The notes under the pieces: generated by a model | Databases searched by the model: none | What the model was told of the DNA's origin: nothing | What the model saw: only the letters and a program-made list of their open reading frames with translations | DNA from: Undaria pinnatifida | Taxonomy: Eukaryota; Sar; Phaeophyceae; Laminariales; Alariaceae | Length of the DNA: 64,000 nucleotides | Direction: 5' to 3' | NCBI GenBank assembly: GCA_012845835.1 | Contig: JABAKD010000007.1 | Coordinates: 8,024,566-8,088,565 of the forward strand | Made by a program: the position numbers and the translations under genes | Shown here: piece after piece, positions 45,535 to 55,733 of the stretch | How positions within the stretch are numbered: the first letter of the stretch is position 1 | Layout of the letters: each line of letters opens with the position of its first letter

Positions 45535-46165
45535 CTACATATACAAGGGTTCCGCATGGGTGCCGGCATTCGCCGGCACCCATGCTCCGGGTAGGGTAGG
45601 GCAGCACTTCGACTTGTTCAATTCAATATTCGATAGAGTAAAAACCGTTACCACACCACACACAGTCTACGCGTGCGTGTAGAACGTAAAGTAGTACCAA
45701 GAGATTGCCATAGATTAACAGTGGACTACTTACTTCTTCTGTCGTTTCCTCCGTTTCTCCGTTCCCCCGGTCTTGCGTGAATCCGATTCCGAGCTTAATC
45801 GTATAGTCTGGACTAGACTATACTTCGATCGGATAAATCTGAGTCAACGCCGACTGACGCTCTAGTCTGGCCACGAAGAGACGTTTCGAGTACGTTTCTT
45901 GACGTTTGGACTCAACCAAGCATCCAGGGCCAGCAGAGGGATGGTTAAATGTACGCTGCATGGTCTCTACGTAGCAACTGACAGGCGCGCACTGAGCCAG
46001 CTTCTGCTACTACATACATGCATGATACCATAATAATATCTAGATCCGAGGCTCGCAGACCGACTGCGTCTGTGTGTGCGTATAGTGATCGTGGAGGAAC
46101 TTGCTGACGGGATTTCAGGCGTAAAACACGGTGTCGCTGCTTTCATCATTCAGTTCCTCGAATGC
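45535..46165 (+). repeat. Composite repeat R1, copy 2, 5' part
   Basis: Hairpin GGGTGCCGGCATTCGCCGGC with its partner, TTCAATATTCGATAGAGTAA, GATTCCGAGCTT, GCCAGCTTCTG and a TTCCTCGAATGCTAT end, all collinear with copies 1 and 3. Confidence 0.8.
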
Positions 46166-46806
46166 TATCACCCTCTCTTTACTCACTGATTGTACGACTT
46201 ACCCCAGGATATACATGATAAACTGATGTATTATTTCCAAAACCGTCACATTTATCCCCTCAAAATAATGTATAGTCTCCAGGCACATATTGAGCTGCCC
46301 CCCCCGCCCACCCCCCCCCCCCCCCCCCCGCCCCAACCCCCCGCCCCCAATAATATACTGGTGCCAAATCCGTCAGATTTATCCCCTCGAAAGGATTTAT
46401 AGCTTACATGCACAAATTGCCCCCTTCCCCCCCCCCCCCCCCCCCCGCCAAACCCGCTCGCTTTTGATCAAAACCAGGCCCCCGCGTCCTTCAAAACTCC
46501 GCCCCACCCCCCTCACCGGTTATTCGACTTACAAGATTCACTTGATAAAAGGATACATTTCCCTTCACAGCTGTCAGATTTTGTCCCCCTCAGAAACGGG
46601 TTTTATAGTTTCCGCGCACAGACTGACTAAAATCATCCTGTTGACCCTGATAGCTACACTGTAGTTGTAAGGGGAGTCGCCGACCTACATCCTTAATGAG
46701 GACACACAACTGCGCGCGATCGGAGTATCACACACAGCTTGCAAAGATGAGTTTCGACGAAATCTTCGATCTCACAGCTGGAGTGTATTTTCATTTTTTA
46801 TAATAA
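46166..46806 (+). mobile_element. Poly-C modular element inserted in R1 copy 2
   Basis: Begins near CTCTTTACTCACTGATTGTA, has three C-tract modules and the tail, and ends TTTTTATAATAAT. R1 copies 1 and 3 continue uninterrupted across this point. The 5' edge is blurred because host and element share CCTCGAA-like sequence. Confidence 0.8.
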
Positions 46807-47575
46807 TGCTGCTACTTGTTGCTGTAGACCACTCTGGTCTGGTCGACGGAATATCAGTAGTACGCGATAGCACTGAACTAGGAATTTGGTGGTTAAGAAT
46901 TTCAGGCTCGATCGAGTTTTAGACGGAAATAAAAATATATAATACCTGGTATGGCCTTTTGGTCTAATTGCTGGTCGCTCATTGGCCGGAGATCGTACAT
47001 AAAGGAACCGTCATCTGGGGACGATAGGGTCCATTCCCAAAATCATGCTCCATTTACATATATACAGCCCCGAGAGCCCGGGAACGAACACGGATATATC
47101 ACTGGGATTGATACCTCCCCGCACAGTGTGGAAATCCCCAATGCCACCGACCGGCCGATCTCTAATTGGCTGGGGTTCGTATATTGTAGAACCAGCTCCA
47201 CCCGGGGACGATAGGGTCCCATCCCCGGTCCAGAGTTCATTCCATTATCCGAAAATTAGACTAATAGGGGATGAATACCGAGTTCTCTCGGGTCGACACC
47301 GCCCCCGACGATGTGGAAACTCCAGTTCCATTGACTAGAATCGCTGATTGGTCCGAGCTATACAACGCCCCCCGATGATGATAGACGACCACCAACCAAT
47401 GGGGGGCAGTTCCGTCGCACACTGGGGAGATAGGGCCCCATCCCCGGTTCAGAAGTCCTCCGAATCTCTACAGCTCCAACGACGCGGGAACTATAACGAT
47501 GATCTCCCGGGTCGATATACCTCCCCGCACATGGTGTCAACCCCGACTCCATTGGCTTATTTCTCGTGATTAGCT
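46807..47575 (+). repeat. Composite repeat R1, copy 2, 3' part with satellite
   Basis: GGTTAAGAATTTCAGGCTCG and AATAAAAATATA lead into about three satellite monomers with GATAGGGTCC/GATAGGGCCC near 47,025, 47,210 and 47,428 (spacing ~185-220). Confidence 0.8.
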
Positions 47576-47583
47576 GGTAGACT

Positions 47584-48255
47584 TTGACCCAATTTGCTCA
47601 CAATTATTTCGACCGACTCGGGTTTTCTCGCATACTTCTCGCATACGGCAAACACTTGCAATGCGAGCGCAGTTCAATGAGTTATTTGCATAAAAGGTCG
47701 CACAAAATCGCGATTTTAAGCCTAAATCAGGTTGGTGTGCCGAGCAAGCACGCTCAAAATGAGGATAAGAAACACTTGAACAGCAACAACAGCACCAAAC
47801 GCTATATAAATGGACGAATTAGATCTATTTTTGTGCAGGATTCCGGGGCCCCCGGTTATGAGCACACCTATTTTCAAACAAAAATGGGGTGTTCAAAGAA
47901 AAACGACGTAATGATGAGTGGAACAAATGCTGGCATGACTCGAGCATAGTAACCAACCGTGGAAAAAAGTCTGAAATCAGGCCAAAACGGTGCGTATTTG
48001 ACTCACTGGCATAATGGTCGAATAATCATGGAATACTTGCTGCCCGAAAATTCACCTCTTTGTCGCTTATGCGGCAACGAAACAAATCGCTGAAAATCCG
48101 GATTTCGTTCGCTTATTGGGTCAGAAACCTAAGATCGCTAATATTTTCGCGGGTTTTCTTGCATACTGCTCGCGTCGGGCAAAAAATTGCCATGCGACCG
48201 CAATTCGTACCAAACGCTCGACCTCGGGATGCATATTTACAGTTGGTGCCCAGAG
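47584..48255 (+). repeat. Diverged duplication, ~530-base spacing
   Basis: GGGTTTTCTCGCATACTTCT plus AATGCGAGCGCAGTTC at 47,622 recurs as GGGTTTTCTTGCATACTGCT plus CATGCGACCGCAATTC at 48,153. An old duplicate without an obvious gene. Confidence 0.6.
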
Positions 48256-48399
48256 CGTCGCGATAAAGCCATTCGGGACCTGAGAAGAGCAGTCAAATCG
48301 CCAAGTACCGGCATACTAACAGCCATATATATTGCCCACAACAGATAAGAGTAGTGAGTGCCTGCTTCGGCCAGGCACAGGGTGGTTTTGAATCGGAAT

Positions 48400-48520
48400 A
48401 TAATGCCCCTTTTCTCTCTTCTCTGTCTTTTCTTTTTTTTCTTTTTACAAATTGAGTTGCGTCTGGCGTGCGTAAGCGTAGTGTTACGTACCACGAGATA
48501 TTTGTGCAGAAGATTCCTAA
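48400..48520 (+). mobile_element. (AAC)n-tailed retroposon, 5' fragment
   Basis: A CT-rich lead and CAAATTGAGTTGCGTCTGGC, CGTAGTGTTACGTACCACG match the beginning of the 42,272-42,780 copy. The 3' part is missing. Confidence 0.6.
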
Positions 48521-49020
48521 TTTTTTATGATACTGCTATATATCGTCGATTGCTGTGGCGCACAGGAGATATTGTCTAGGAGATCCCTATTACTCCGTAC
48601 CATCGGTTAATTCCTGGCGAACACGAGATGACCTTCTCAAGAAGATCCCAGTATTTTATTACACCGTCATCAATTAATTGCTGGTGCACACGATGTATTC
48701 ACCAGCAACAACATGAGCAGTCAGGGTCCAGAGCAATTCTTGCAACCACACAACCTTGAGAATCACACTTTCCTTCAGAAGTGCCTTCACGTTTCGTTTG
48801 TGGGGATAAACGTTGATGGAATTAGTGTGGGATATTCAGTATGCGGCCCGAAAGTTGAATCGTGGATCGTGGACCAATATATACGGAACGACTCTTTGGA
48901 GCGGCCATGAAAAATACTGACGAAACACTGTTTCTCGTACTGCGATTTAAAAAGGCGATTCCGTTCGTTGTGTTTATTTTCTATTTTTTTTTGCGGTCTA
49001 GCCTATTTTATCCTTTGTTC
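48521..49020 (+). repeat. Three ~65-75-base diverged tandem units, then a small open frame
   Basis: ATTGCTG...GCGCACAGGAGAT, AATTCCTGGCGAACACGAGA and AATTGCTGGTGCACACGATG mark three units at 48,548-48,700. A 65-codon frame at 48,713-48,910 (MSSQGPEQFLQPHNLE start) is protein-like but unsupported. Confidence 0.45.
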
Positions 49021-50185
49021 CCCCTTGCCGCCTCGGTGAGGCATGCTGCGAAGCATGCCCTAGCAGGCTTGTAGCGAGTGGGGGGGGTCTTTCTGGCGGG
49101 TGTAAGGCCGGACTCACCCTGAAGGGGTGATACGTTCTTGCTGCTGCGTGTGGCCGCGAGGCTAAGGCGTGGCGGTAGAGTTGGGTCGTACGTGGTGCGT
49201 TAGGCATGGTCACCTACGATTCGCGCGTCTTTTTAGGCAGCAGCGGCGGAGCAGCAACGCTCAATCGGGATGCTCGTGCGCGGAGGCAGGCGCCACCACG
49301 GGCCACGCTACGGCGCAGTCTCGGTTCGCGTGGAGGGGATTGCGCCGGCAGGAGGCTGGATTCGACGACGAAGGCGGAGGGCGACTGGCCGTCGACGGGC
49401 GGGGAAGAGACGGATTGAACTCTCCCTGAACGAAGATTTTTGTTATTCAGATCAGCACCGCAAGCTGCGTGGAGCATTTTGATTTTTGTTGGACGGGGGA
49501 GAAGGGGAACCGATTGGAATTGAGTGTGAACGAGAGCAAGTGCGAAGGAGCGGGCCGAGTCAGCTAAGGCGATGAGGCGGCCACGGAGAACCACAGCGGC
49601 AGGATGGCACACGGAGACCCACGACCGGCACGCACATCATCATCATGAGAGCAGCAATCGTCTTTTTTTGGGGTTATTTTTACGAGGCCGTCGTGCAACA
49701 TGTTACTTACGTCAATGATTTTTGTAGAGTTTGTAGAAGAGTTGTATACCCTTCACGGGGAACGACTCCCCGCTATTTTCAATTCTCAGGCACAGGCGTC
49801 GTAGCTGCGCTGCAACCTGTCAAATAACTCGGGAAGGAGGGGCGATCATTGGTATTTGTACTGTGGTTTTTGGTTCCATTGCTCTTGTTTCACTGCATGC
49901 CCGCGGGTCGTCACTATAACAGCACTCCAGACAGCAGGCGCGTTCGTCCATACTCATGATTACCCGTGCGGTTCGTACGGTGCAGGCAGCCCAACCGCTG
50001 TAGTTTGTAGCCGGGAGTTAGTTAGTTGTGGGAACGGGGGAACTCTATGCTGTAGTTGAGTGGATACCCGCGGCCATGTGTGTTAAGTTTGCACATTGGA
50101 CCTTTTCACTTGTGTGCCTTTTTCCGTATCGTGCGTTTTTAGGCGGGAAAGCGTAGTATTTCCCGGACGAATTTTGATTTCACTT
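49021..50185. other. No recognised feature; GC-rich part has stop-poor frames
   Basis: 49,020-49,620 is GC-rich with open frames on both strands (132 codons minus, 86 plus) and a CGGTGAGGCATGCTGCGAAGC hairpin-like start. No domain was seen. Confidence 0.4.
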
Positions 50186-50189
50186 GGTT

Positions 50190-50350
50190 CTTCGGATCTT
50201 CCTAGGGCTCCAGCACTTTTGTGTGTACACGGACTCTAGGTTTTTGACAAGAAGAGTTAATGTGAGAAAACAACAACAACTGTGTTCTCGTAACCGGTAC
50301 GCTAGCATTTCAATTACTTTATACCTTGATTAATTGCAATTGTTTGGTTT
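50190..50350 (+). mobile_element. (AAC)n-tailed retroposon 3' fragment plus short repeat
   Basis: GGATCTTCCTAGGGCTCCAG and ACACGGACTCTAGG end in GAGAAAACAACAACAAC at 50,282. The next ~65 bases match 40,556-40,625 inverted. 50,351-50,630 holds nothing recognised. Confidence 0.65.
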
Positions 50351-50630
50351 GACAGTACAACATGCGTAGCTTCGTCACAGCTAGCTGCTTCTGCTGTACA
50401 TATCACACGTGCTGCTTCAGAATACGTGCTCTAGAGTGTTGTTTCAGCGACGATGTAATGTTTTGGGGTGTGAGAGCCGGTTCTCAAAGAAACGTTCGGT
50501 GCCCATTTGTGATACCCTTCGCTCGCAGCAACGAACCTCATTTGCATGCGCGCTAATCTACCACGTATCATACTATTAATAGTTTGTTCTTCGTGTTTGG
50601 ATTTCTTGACAGTCACGTTTTTCTGGGACG

Positions 50631-50795
50631 ATGGAAAATTCGGGCAACGCGGCGGAGACGGGCTCGGGAGATATGCCGCCCACGCGAGAATCGATTACTT
50701 CACAGGGTTTTGGAATGCTGGGCTTCGCGCTGACGCGCTGCGGGGGTGTTTTGCTCTGTGCGGTGGTGCATTGGGTCCATTCAATGGACGAATAA
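50631..50795 (+). CDS. Small open frame, possible one-helix protein
   Basis: 54 codons from ATG to TAA: MENSGNAAETGSGDMPPTRE start, then a hydrophobic stretch (GMLGFALTRCGGVLLCAVVH) and a short end (WVHSMDE). The pattern of an acidic/Gly-Ser N-terminus and one possible membrane segment is protein-like, but there is no start context, homolog or neighbour support. Confidence 0.25.
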   Translation: MENSGNAAETGSGDMPPTRESITSQGFGMLGFALTRCGGVLLCAVVHWVHSMDE

Positions 50796-50844
50796 TGCAC
50801 ATTAGTGAGAGAATGAGAAGAGAGCGACCGGAGAATAATTATAT

Positions 50845-51321
50845 TAGTCTATTGGTACAAGGGGTCCGCATGGGTGTCGGCATTTATTCGCCGGCACCCA
50901 TGCTTCGGGTAGCTAGGGCGAATTGTTCGATTCAATACTTGGTAGAAGAGTAAAAAACGTTACCACAAACAATCAGAGTTTGCGCGTACAGTATGTAAAG
51001 TAATGCCAAGAGTTCGATAGAGACTAACAATCATAACAATGTACTACTATTAGACTAGACTAATAGCTACCGTTTTCTTTAATGAGTCCGATTCCGAGCT
51101 TCATTAATCAGATTTCGCTCCGATGAATCTGAGCACATTGTAACATGCCGACTGACCCTTTAGTCTGTCTGGCGACGAAACGTGTTGAGTGCGTTTTTTT
51201 TGTATTTTACTCAATCAATCAAGTATCCGGGGACAGTAAGGAGACTGGCCATGTCCGCTGCGTGTTCTCTTCGTAGCCATTGAGAGGCGTGCACTGAGCC
51301 AGCTTCTGAAATATACAATGC
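50845..51321 (+). repeat. Composite repeat R1, copy 3, 5' part
   Basis: Hairpin segment with CGGCATTTATTCGCCGGCAC, GCTACCGTTTTCTTTAATGA, GATTCCGAGCTTCATTAATC and GCCAGCTTCTGAAATATACA. It provides the uninterrupted version of the site hit by the 783-bp element in copy 1. Confidence 0.8.
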
Positions 51322-51452
51322 CCGACCTATATCCTTAATGAGGCCACACAACCCGTAATACGCGCGATCGGAGTATCACACACAGCTTGCGAAGGTGAGT
51401 TTCGACAAAATATTCGATCTCACAGCTGGAGAGTATTTTAATTTTTATAATA
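51322..51452 (+). mobile_element. Poly-C element solo tail inserted in R1 copy 3
   Basis: CCCGACCTATATCCTTAATG to TTTTTATAATA. R1 copy 1 reads through (ATACAATCAATGCATGATAT joined to AATAGTATC, minus strand) where this tail lies here. The element end TATAATA overlaps the same string in the target. Confidence 0.85.
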
Positions 51453-51955
51453 GTATCATCTTGATCCGAACCTCCCAGATCGACTGTCTGTGTGTTGTCT
51501 GATCGTGGAGAGGCGTGCTGACGCTGTTCCAGGCGCGAATCACGGTGGTATGGCTGCCTTCGTCATTCAACTCCTCGAATACCCTCGCAATGCAGCTGCT
51601 TGTTGCTAGCTGTGTAGATCGCCCACTTCTGTACATACAGTACGTGACTTCGGCGCTTACAGTTTTGACGGTTGGTTGTTGGTTAAGAATTTCAGACTCG
51701 AGGTTTTATAGACGAAAATAAAAAAACATGCCATTTTCGTCTGATCGCTTATTGGCCAGGATTCATACACAAGTAGGCGTCACCCGGGCACGATAGGGTC
51801 ACAGGCCGGGATCGGAATCCATCCACATTTCTACAACTCTACAATGCTATACCGGGACGAATGTATGCCACCACTGATTTCTTCGATGGATATCGTCTAC
51901 CTGGTACTTATTACCACCTTCGCGTGGCGCAGCTTATCAACAGGGGGAACTTGTA
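51453..51955 (+). repeat. Composite repeat R1, copy 3, 3' part
   Basis: AGTATCATCTTGATCCG, GGTTAAGAATTTCAGACTCG, a partial satellite unit (GCTTATTGGCCAGG, CGATAGGGTCACAGG) and the outer segment shared with 120-230. It has less satellite than either other copy. Confidence 0.75.
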
Positions 51956-52360
51956 TAATACAACCTTCGAGGTCCCGGGGACGCAGCCACTCACAATTCT
52001 GCTGTGTGGCTTTTCCTAGCACAGTAATCGTAATCACTACCACCTCCTCCTCGTTTAGTCATGCTTGTGCTTGCCACGTCTATATCCATGTGTGCATGTA
52101 TATGTGTACCCTACCGAAATTCACTAAACAAAAGCACTACTATGATCCCTTCCGCAATACCATGGGGATTATTTTATTTACAGTAATATTTTTTCTTGTT
52201 TTGGGACAACAATATATGACGCCAATTTAGAAATAATAATGTCTTGCCAAGTTATTTTATACCAACCTCTCCTCTCCATACATCAAGATCTGAAGAATAA
52301 CTGGAGAGTACCTGTGCAAAATACAATATTTTGCACGCTTCTCGCTTGTACGGCGGCCTT
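51956..52360. other. No recognised feature
   Basis: AT-rich, with the 3' end of a 128-codon plus frame (51,844-52,230) that begins in R1 sequence and lacks motifs. Confidence 0.4.
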
Positions 52361-52364
52361 CGAA

Positions 52365-52440
52365 CAAAGTGGTTTGACCGAGAAATCCTACCGCACTGCC
52401 CACTGAGCTACTTAATCACAGTGCTACTAAATCTTTTTTT
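52365..52440 (-). other. tRNA-like sequence (SINE head or tRNA pseudogene)
   Basis: The minus strand reads GATTAAGTAGCTCAGTGGGC with a textbook A box TAGCTCAGTGGGCAGTGCGG and a B-box-like TTGTTCGAAGGCC about 40 bases on. The acceptor and T stems pair poorly, so a functional tRNA is unlikely. Confidence 0.5.
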
Positions 52441-52444
52441 TCCT

Positions 52445-52985
52445 CAAAACCGTCAGATTTATCCCCTTAAAGGATGATTTATAGCTTCCACGCACAAATT
52501 TTCCCGCCCGTCCGCCCCCCCCCCCCTCCCCCCCCCCCCCTCCAACTCCGTTCGCTTTTGATCAAAACCAGCCCCCCACGTCCTTCAAAACTCCGCCCTC
52601 CCCTCACCGGTTATTCGACTTACAGGATTCACTTGATAAACGGATACATTTCCCTCCACAGCTGTCAGATTTGGTCCCCCTCAGAAACGGGTTTTATAGT
52701 TTCCGCGCACAGACTGACTAAATCATCCTGTTGACCCTGATAGCTACACTGTAGTTGTAAGGGGAGTCGCCGACCTATATCATTAATGAGGACACACAAC
52801 CCGTCATACCCGCGATCGGAGTATCACATACAGCTTGCAAAGATGACTTTCGACCAAATCTTCGATTTCACAGCTGGAGTATATTTTCATTTTTTCTAAT
52901 ATATAGAGTATCACACAGCTTGCAAAGATGAGCTTCGACAAAATCTTCGATCTCACAGCTGGAGTGTTTTATAATTATCATATAT
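52445..52985 (+). mobile_element. Poly-C modular element with a doubled tail
   Basis: AAAACCGTCAGATTTATCCC module, C tracts at 52,515-52,545, the GTTGACCCTGATAGCTACAC block, then a tail to ~52,895 and a second tail copy at 52,908-52,985 (GAGTATCACACAGCTTGCAA). Confidence 0.75.
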
Positions 52986-53935
52986 AAATAATATGTTTTT
53001 ATTTTACCCCGCTGTCTCTTGCTCAAACGCCCCGCTTAATATCGAAATCCGCTAGAGTAATAAACACTTCCACGCACTGGATATCACCTCATTATCTTTC
53101 TAGAGCCATCAATGCCGCTGCTGAAATTCCTAACCCCCCCCCCCCCCCGTCCCCAACGCCCCCTCCTTCCCCACTACCCGCACCATTGCCTAGACCTAGC
53201 ACCACGCGCATAGCAAATCCCTACATCTATGCCACCTAAAACCCTTACCCCACCCCCACCTTCACCCCCCACCTCCCCATTCCCCCACCCCACCCCCACC
53301 CCCTCGAACACTCCGCCCTCCATCCACTCGCTGGTTGTACGACTTACAGGATATACATGATAAAGTGGTGCATTGTTTCTAAAGACCGCCACATTTATCC
53401 CCTTATAAGAATGTATAGTTTCCGCGCACAGATTGGGCTGCCCCCCCCCGCCCCCCCCCCCCCCCGCCCCCTCCAACAACTGGTGCAATATTTTCAAAAT
53501 CTTCAGATTTATCCCCTTGAAGGATTCATAGTTTCCACGCACGAATTGAGCTGCCCCGCCCGTCCCGTCCCCCCCCCCCCGCTCCCTTCTGATCAAAACC
53601 AGACCCCCACGTCCGTCAAAACTCTGCCCTCCCCTCACCGGTTATTTGATTTACAGGATTCACTTGACAAACGGATGCACTTCCTTCCACAGCTGTCAGA
53701 TTTTGTCCCCCTAAGAAACGGGTTTCATAGTTTTCGCTCACAGACTGACTAACAACACTCTGTTGACCCTGATAGCTACACTGTAGTTTCAAGGGGAGTC
53801 GCCGACCTATATCCTTATTGAGGACACACAACCCGTACTACGCGCGATCGAAGTATCACACACAGCTTGCAAAAACGAATTTCGACAAATTATTCGATCT
53901 CCCAGCTGGAGTGTATTTTTATTCTTATAATGTAT
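52986..53935 (+). mobile_element. Poly-C modular element, long copy
   Basis: Starts with one 282-type module (GAAATCCGC, CACTTCCACGCACTGGATAT, GCCTAGACCTAGCACCACGC), continues through two C-tract modules and ends with the tail (GATCTCCCAGCTGGAGTGTA, TTCTTATAATG). Longest C runs at ~53,135-53,147 and 53,450-53,465. Confidence 0.75.
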
Positions 53936-53959
53936 GTTAAACTACCAAAATAACCATTC

Positions 53960-54380
53960 ACAATGTCGTCAGCGCGCACGCTTGAAAAAGACAAATATGA
54001 AGTCGGTGAGAATCGAACTCACGACACATACGAGTAGCACTACCCACTACTGTCACGTGACTCAGTTAAACTCACAGTAGTCAGTGGGATATGCAAAACA
54101 CAAACCAAATATGTTTTCGAGCTCGTTAATTAATTATCACCCACTTCGTAAGAAGAGCGGTCTCGGGAGCTGTCCCCTCTCCATGTACTAATAATACAGC
54201 TATTAGTAGTACTGAGGAGAACACTAACGACTATCTTAGCTATTCATAACGTCTCCAGCGCGCACGCTCCTCAATACCAAATTTGATCTGGGTGAGAATC
54301 GTACTCACGACACATCCTTCGTTGGTTATATAGCAGTATACCTTCTGTGCCGAAAGGAAAAGACACACAGCAGAGGTAGC
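53960..54380 (-). mobile_element. Two tRNA-like SINE-family fragments
   Basis: Both fragments (about 53,965-54,095 and 54,245-54,380) share, on the minus strand, TGTGTCGTGAGT(T/A)CGATTCTCACC, with GTGAG/CTCAC forming an intact T-arm, followed 3' by AGCGTGCGCGCTG. The first has an A-box-like TGAGTTTAACTGAG. A second tRNA-derived family, distinct from 438-755 and 22,034-22,330. Confidence 0.6.
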
Positions 54381-54775
54381 TACAATAGGGCAAGCGCTTC
54401 GAGGCGGCCATGAAAGAAGCATCGTCGGCAAGAAATTTATATGCCAATTTGGAAATGTTATCCTTTATTTATTCGTTCAAGCTCTAGTCTACATATATAT
54501 GCCAATATCCAAGAATAGCTCGGGCGTAGTATTATAGCGCCAAAAATCCAAAAAATAAAAACGCTTTTACTTCTCGCTTGTCTCGCCCAGCGTCTACCCG
54601 CGTTCACATCGAGGTGCGGAACGGATACGGCAGGGCGAGGGGCGTTGGAGCCGCCCCCCGAAGACGGCGCTCGAACGAAGCTGTATTCGACCGAAAATTC
54701 CAGTCCCGATAATTGCATACTGAGGCCGAGACGAAAAAAAAATCCCGAAAAAAATTCCCCAAAAAGGAATGATCG
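54381..54775. other. No recognised feature
   Basis: No gene or known repeat supported; ends in a run of A/T before the poly-C element fragment. Confidence 0.4.
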
Positions 54776-54779
54776 TATA

Positions 54780-54962
54780 TTTAACGGTTATTCGACTTAC
54801 AGTATTCACTTAATAAACGGATGCATTTCCTTCCACAGCTGTCAGATTTCGTCCCTATCAGAAACGGGTTTTATAGTTTCCGCGCACAGACTGACTAACA
54901 TCACCCTGTTGACCCTGATAGCTACACTGTAGTTGTAAGGGGAGTCGCCGACCTATATCTGT
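54780..54962 (+). mobile_element. Poly-C modular element, internal fragment
   Basis: GGTTATTCGACTTACAGTAT through GTTGACCCTGATAGCTACAC to GCCGACCTATATC. It lacks both the C tracts and the 3' tail, so it is truncated at both ends. Confidence 0.75.
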
Positions 54963-55300
54963 TATAGAGTGTCAGCATAGCTGGCAATAGATTCGGTAGG
55001 ATAGTCCGCAGATTCATGGTCTATTGGCCACAAGAAGGTTCTCTTAAACGGAATATTCTGAGTGAAGCGGATAACCCGTAGAATCTAGCTAGTTTGTACC
55101 ACAAGAGCGTTCTCGGAAATGGAACGCTCCTCCTCTGGACAAGATAGATAGAAGTAAGCGCGTTAAGCGCTAATGGGAACATTAGGACATCCAGGAGAAC
55201 GTTCCTTGTACGTTCCATAGGAAAAGGTCCGGAACAGAGCACAGTAGCAATGCTGGGGTGAAGCGAACTCTGTGAGCTTCACCCCACCCCCGTGCTCTCA
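54963..55300. other. Short internal inverted and direct repeats only
   Basis: CCACAAGAAGGTTCTCTTAAACGGAA-type and CCACAAGAGCGTTCTCGGAA-type strings recur, and GGAACGCTCC/GGAGAACGTTCC are partly inverted. No gene. Confidence 0.35.
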
Positions 55301-55342
55301 CTACCTGCTCTACCTGCTCTACCTGCTCTACCTGCTCTACCC
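55301..55342 (+). repeat. 9-bp microrepeat (CTACCTGCT)n
   Basis: CTACCTGCT repeats about 4.5 times head to tail. Confidence 0.9.
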
Positions 55343-55419
55343 AGCCCTATCGTGGCTAGGCCTGTTTTGTCTGTCTTTTAGAGTTTAATGTAGAGGAAAT
55401 AATGTACAAGCTTTTGAGT

Positions 55420-55731
55420 CTATCCAGCGAGCCATGAGGAGAGACCAAACAAGGGCACCGGAACCCATGAGGAGCACGCTTCCCAACACCGACCAACCAC
55501 GCATCCCCCACTCGGAGTACTACAACAATTGGCGTCGTCGGCAGGACTGATCGTGTCGACCTTGGGCTTCGTGACCTTCTCCCCGGTGCTCTTCTCTCCC
55601 CAAGGCAAGCTCTTTTCGGCTTGCACAGCTTTGCATTTTACTTTTCCCGTTTTTTTTTGGTAGTTTTTATTTTTTACTTTTTTTTGCTTTTCCTCTCGTA
55701 TTTTAACATACTCCCTTTCATCCAGTAGCAA
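55420..55731 (-). CDS. Possible Lys-rich open frame, unknown product
   Basis: 103 codons on the minus strand. The first third is Lys-rich (EREYVKIREEKQKKVKNKNY), then KVTKPKVDTISPADDANC and a Cys/Gly/Trp-rich end. The Lys-rich part arises from a CT-rich plus strand, so low complexity may create the frame. No family recognised. Confidence 0.25.
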   Translation of the reverse strand: MLLDEREYVKIREEKQKKVKNKNYQKKTGKVKCKAVQAEKSLPWGEKSTGEKVTKPKVDTISPADDANCCSTPSGGCVVGRCWEACSSWVPVPLFGLSSWLAG

Positions 55732-55733
55732 AC

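Noticed and set aside
52365-52440. Functional tRNA gene
   Set aside because: A and B boxes are present but the acceptor and T stems do not pair; called tRNA-like only. The same applies to 664-750 and 54,000-54,090.
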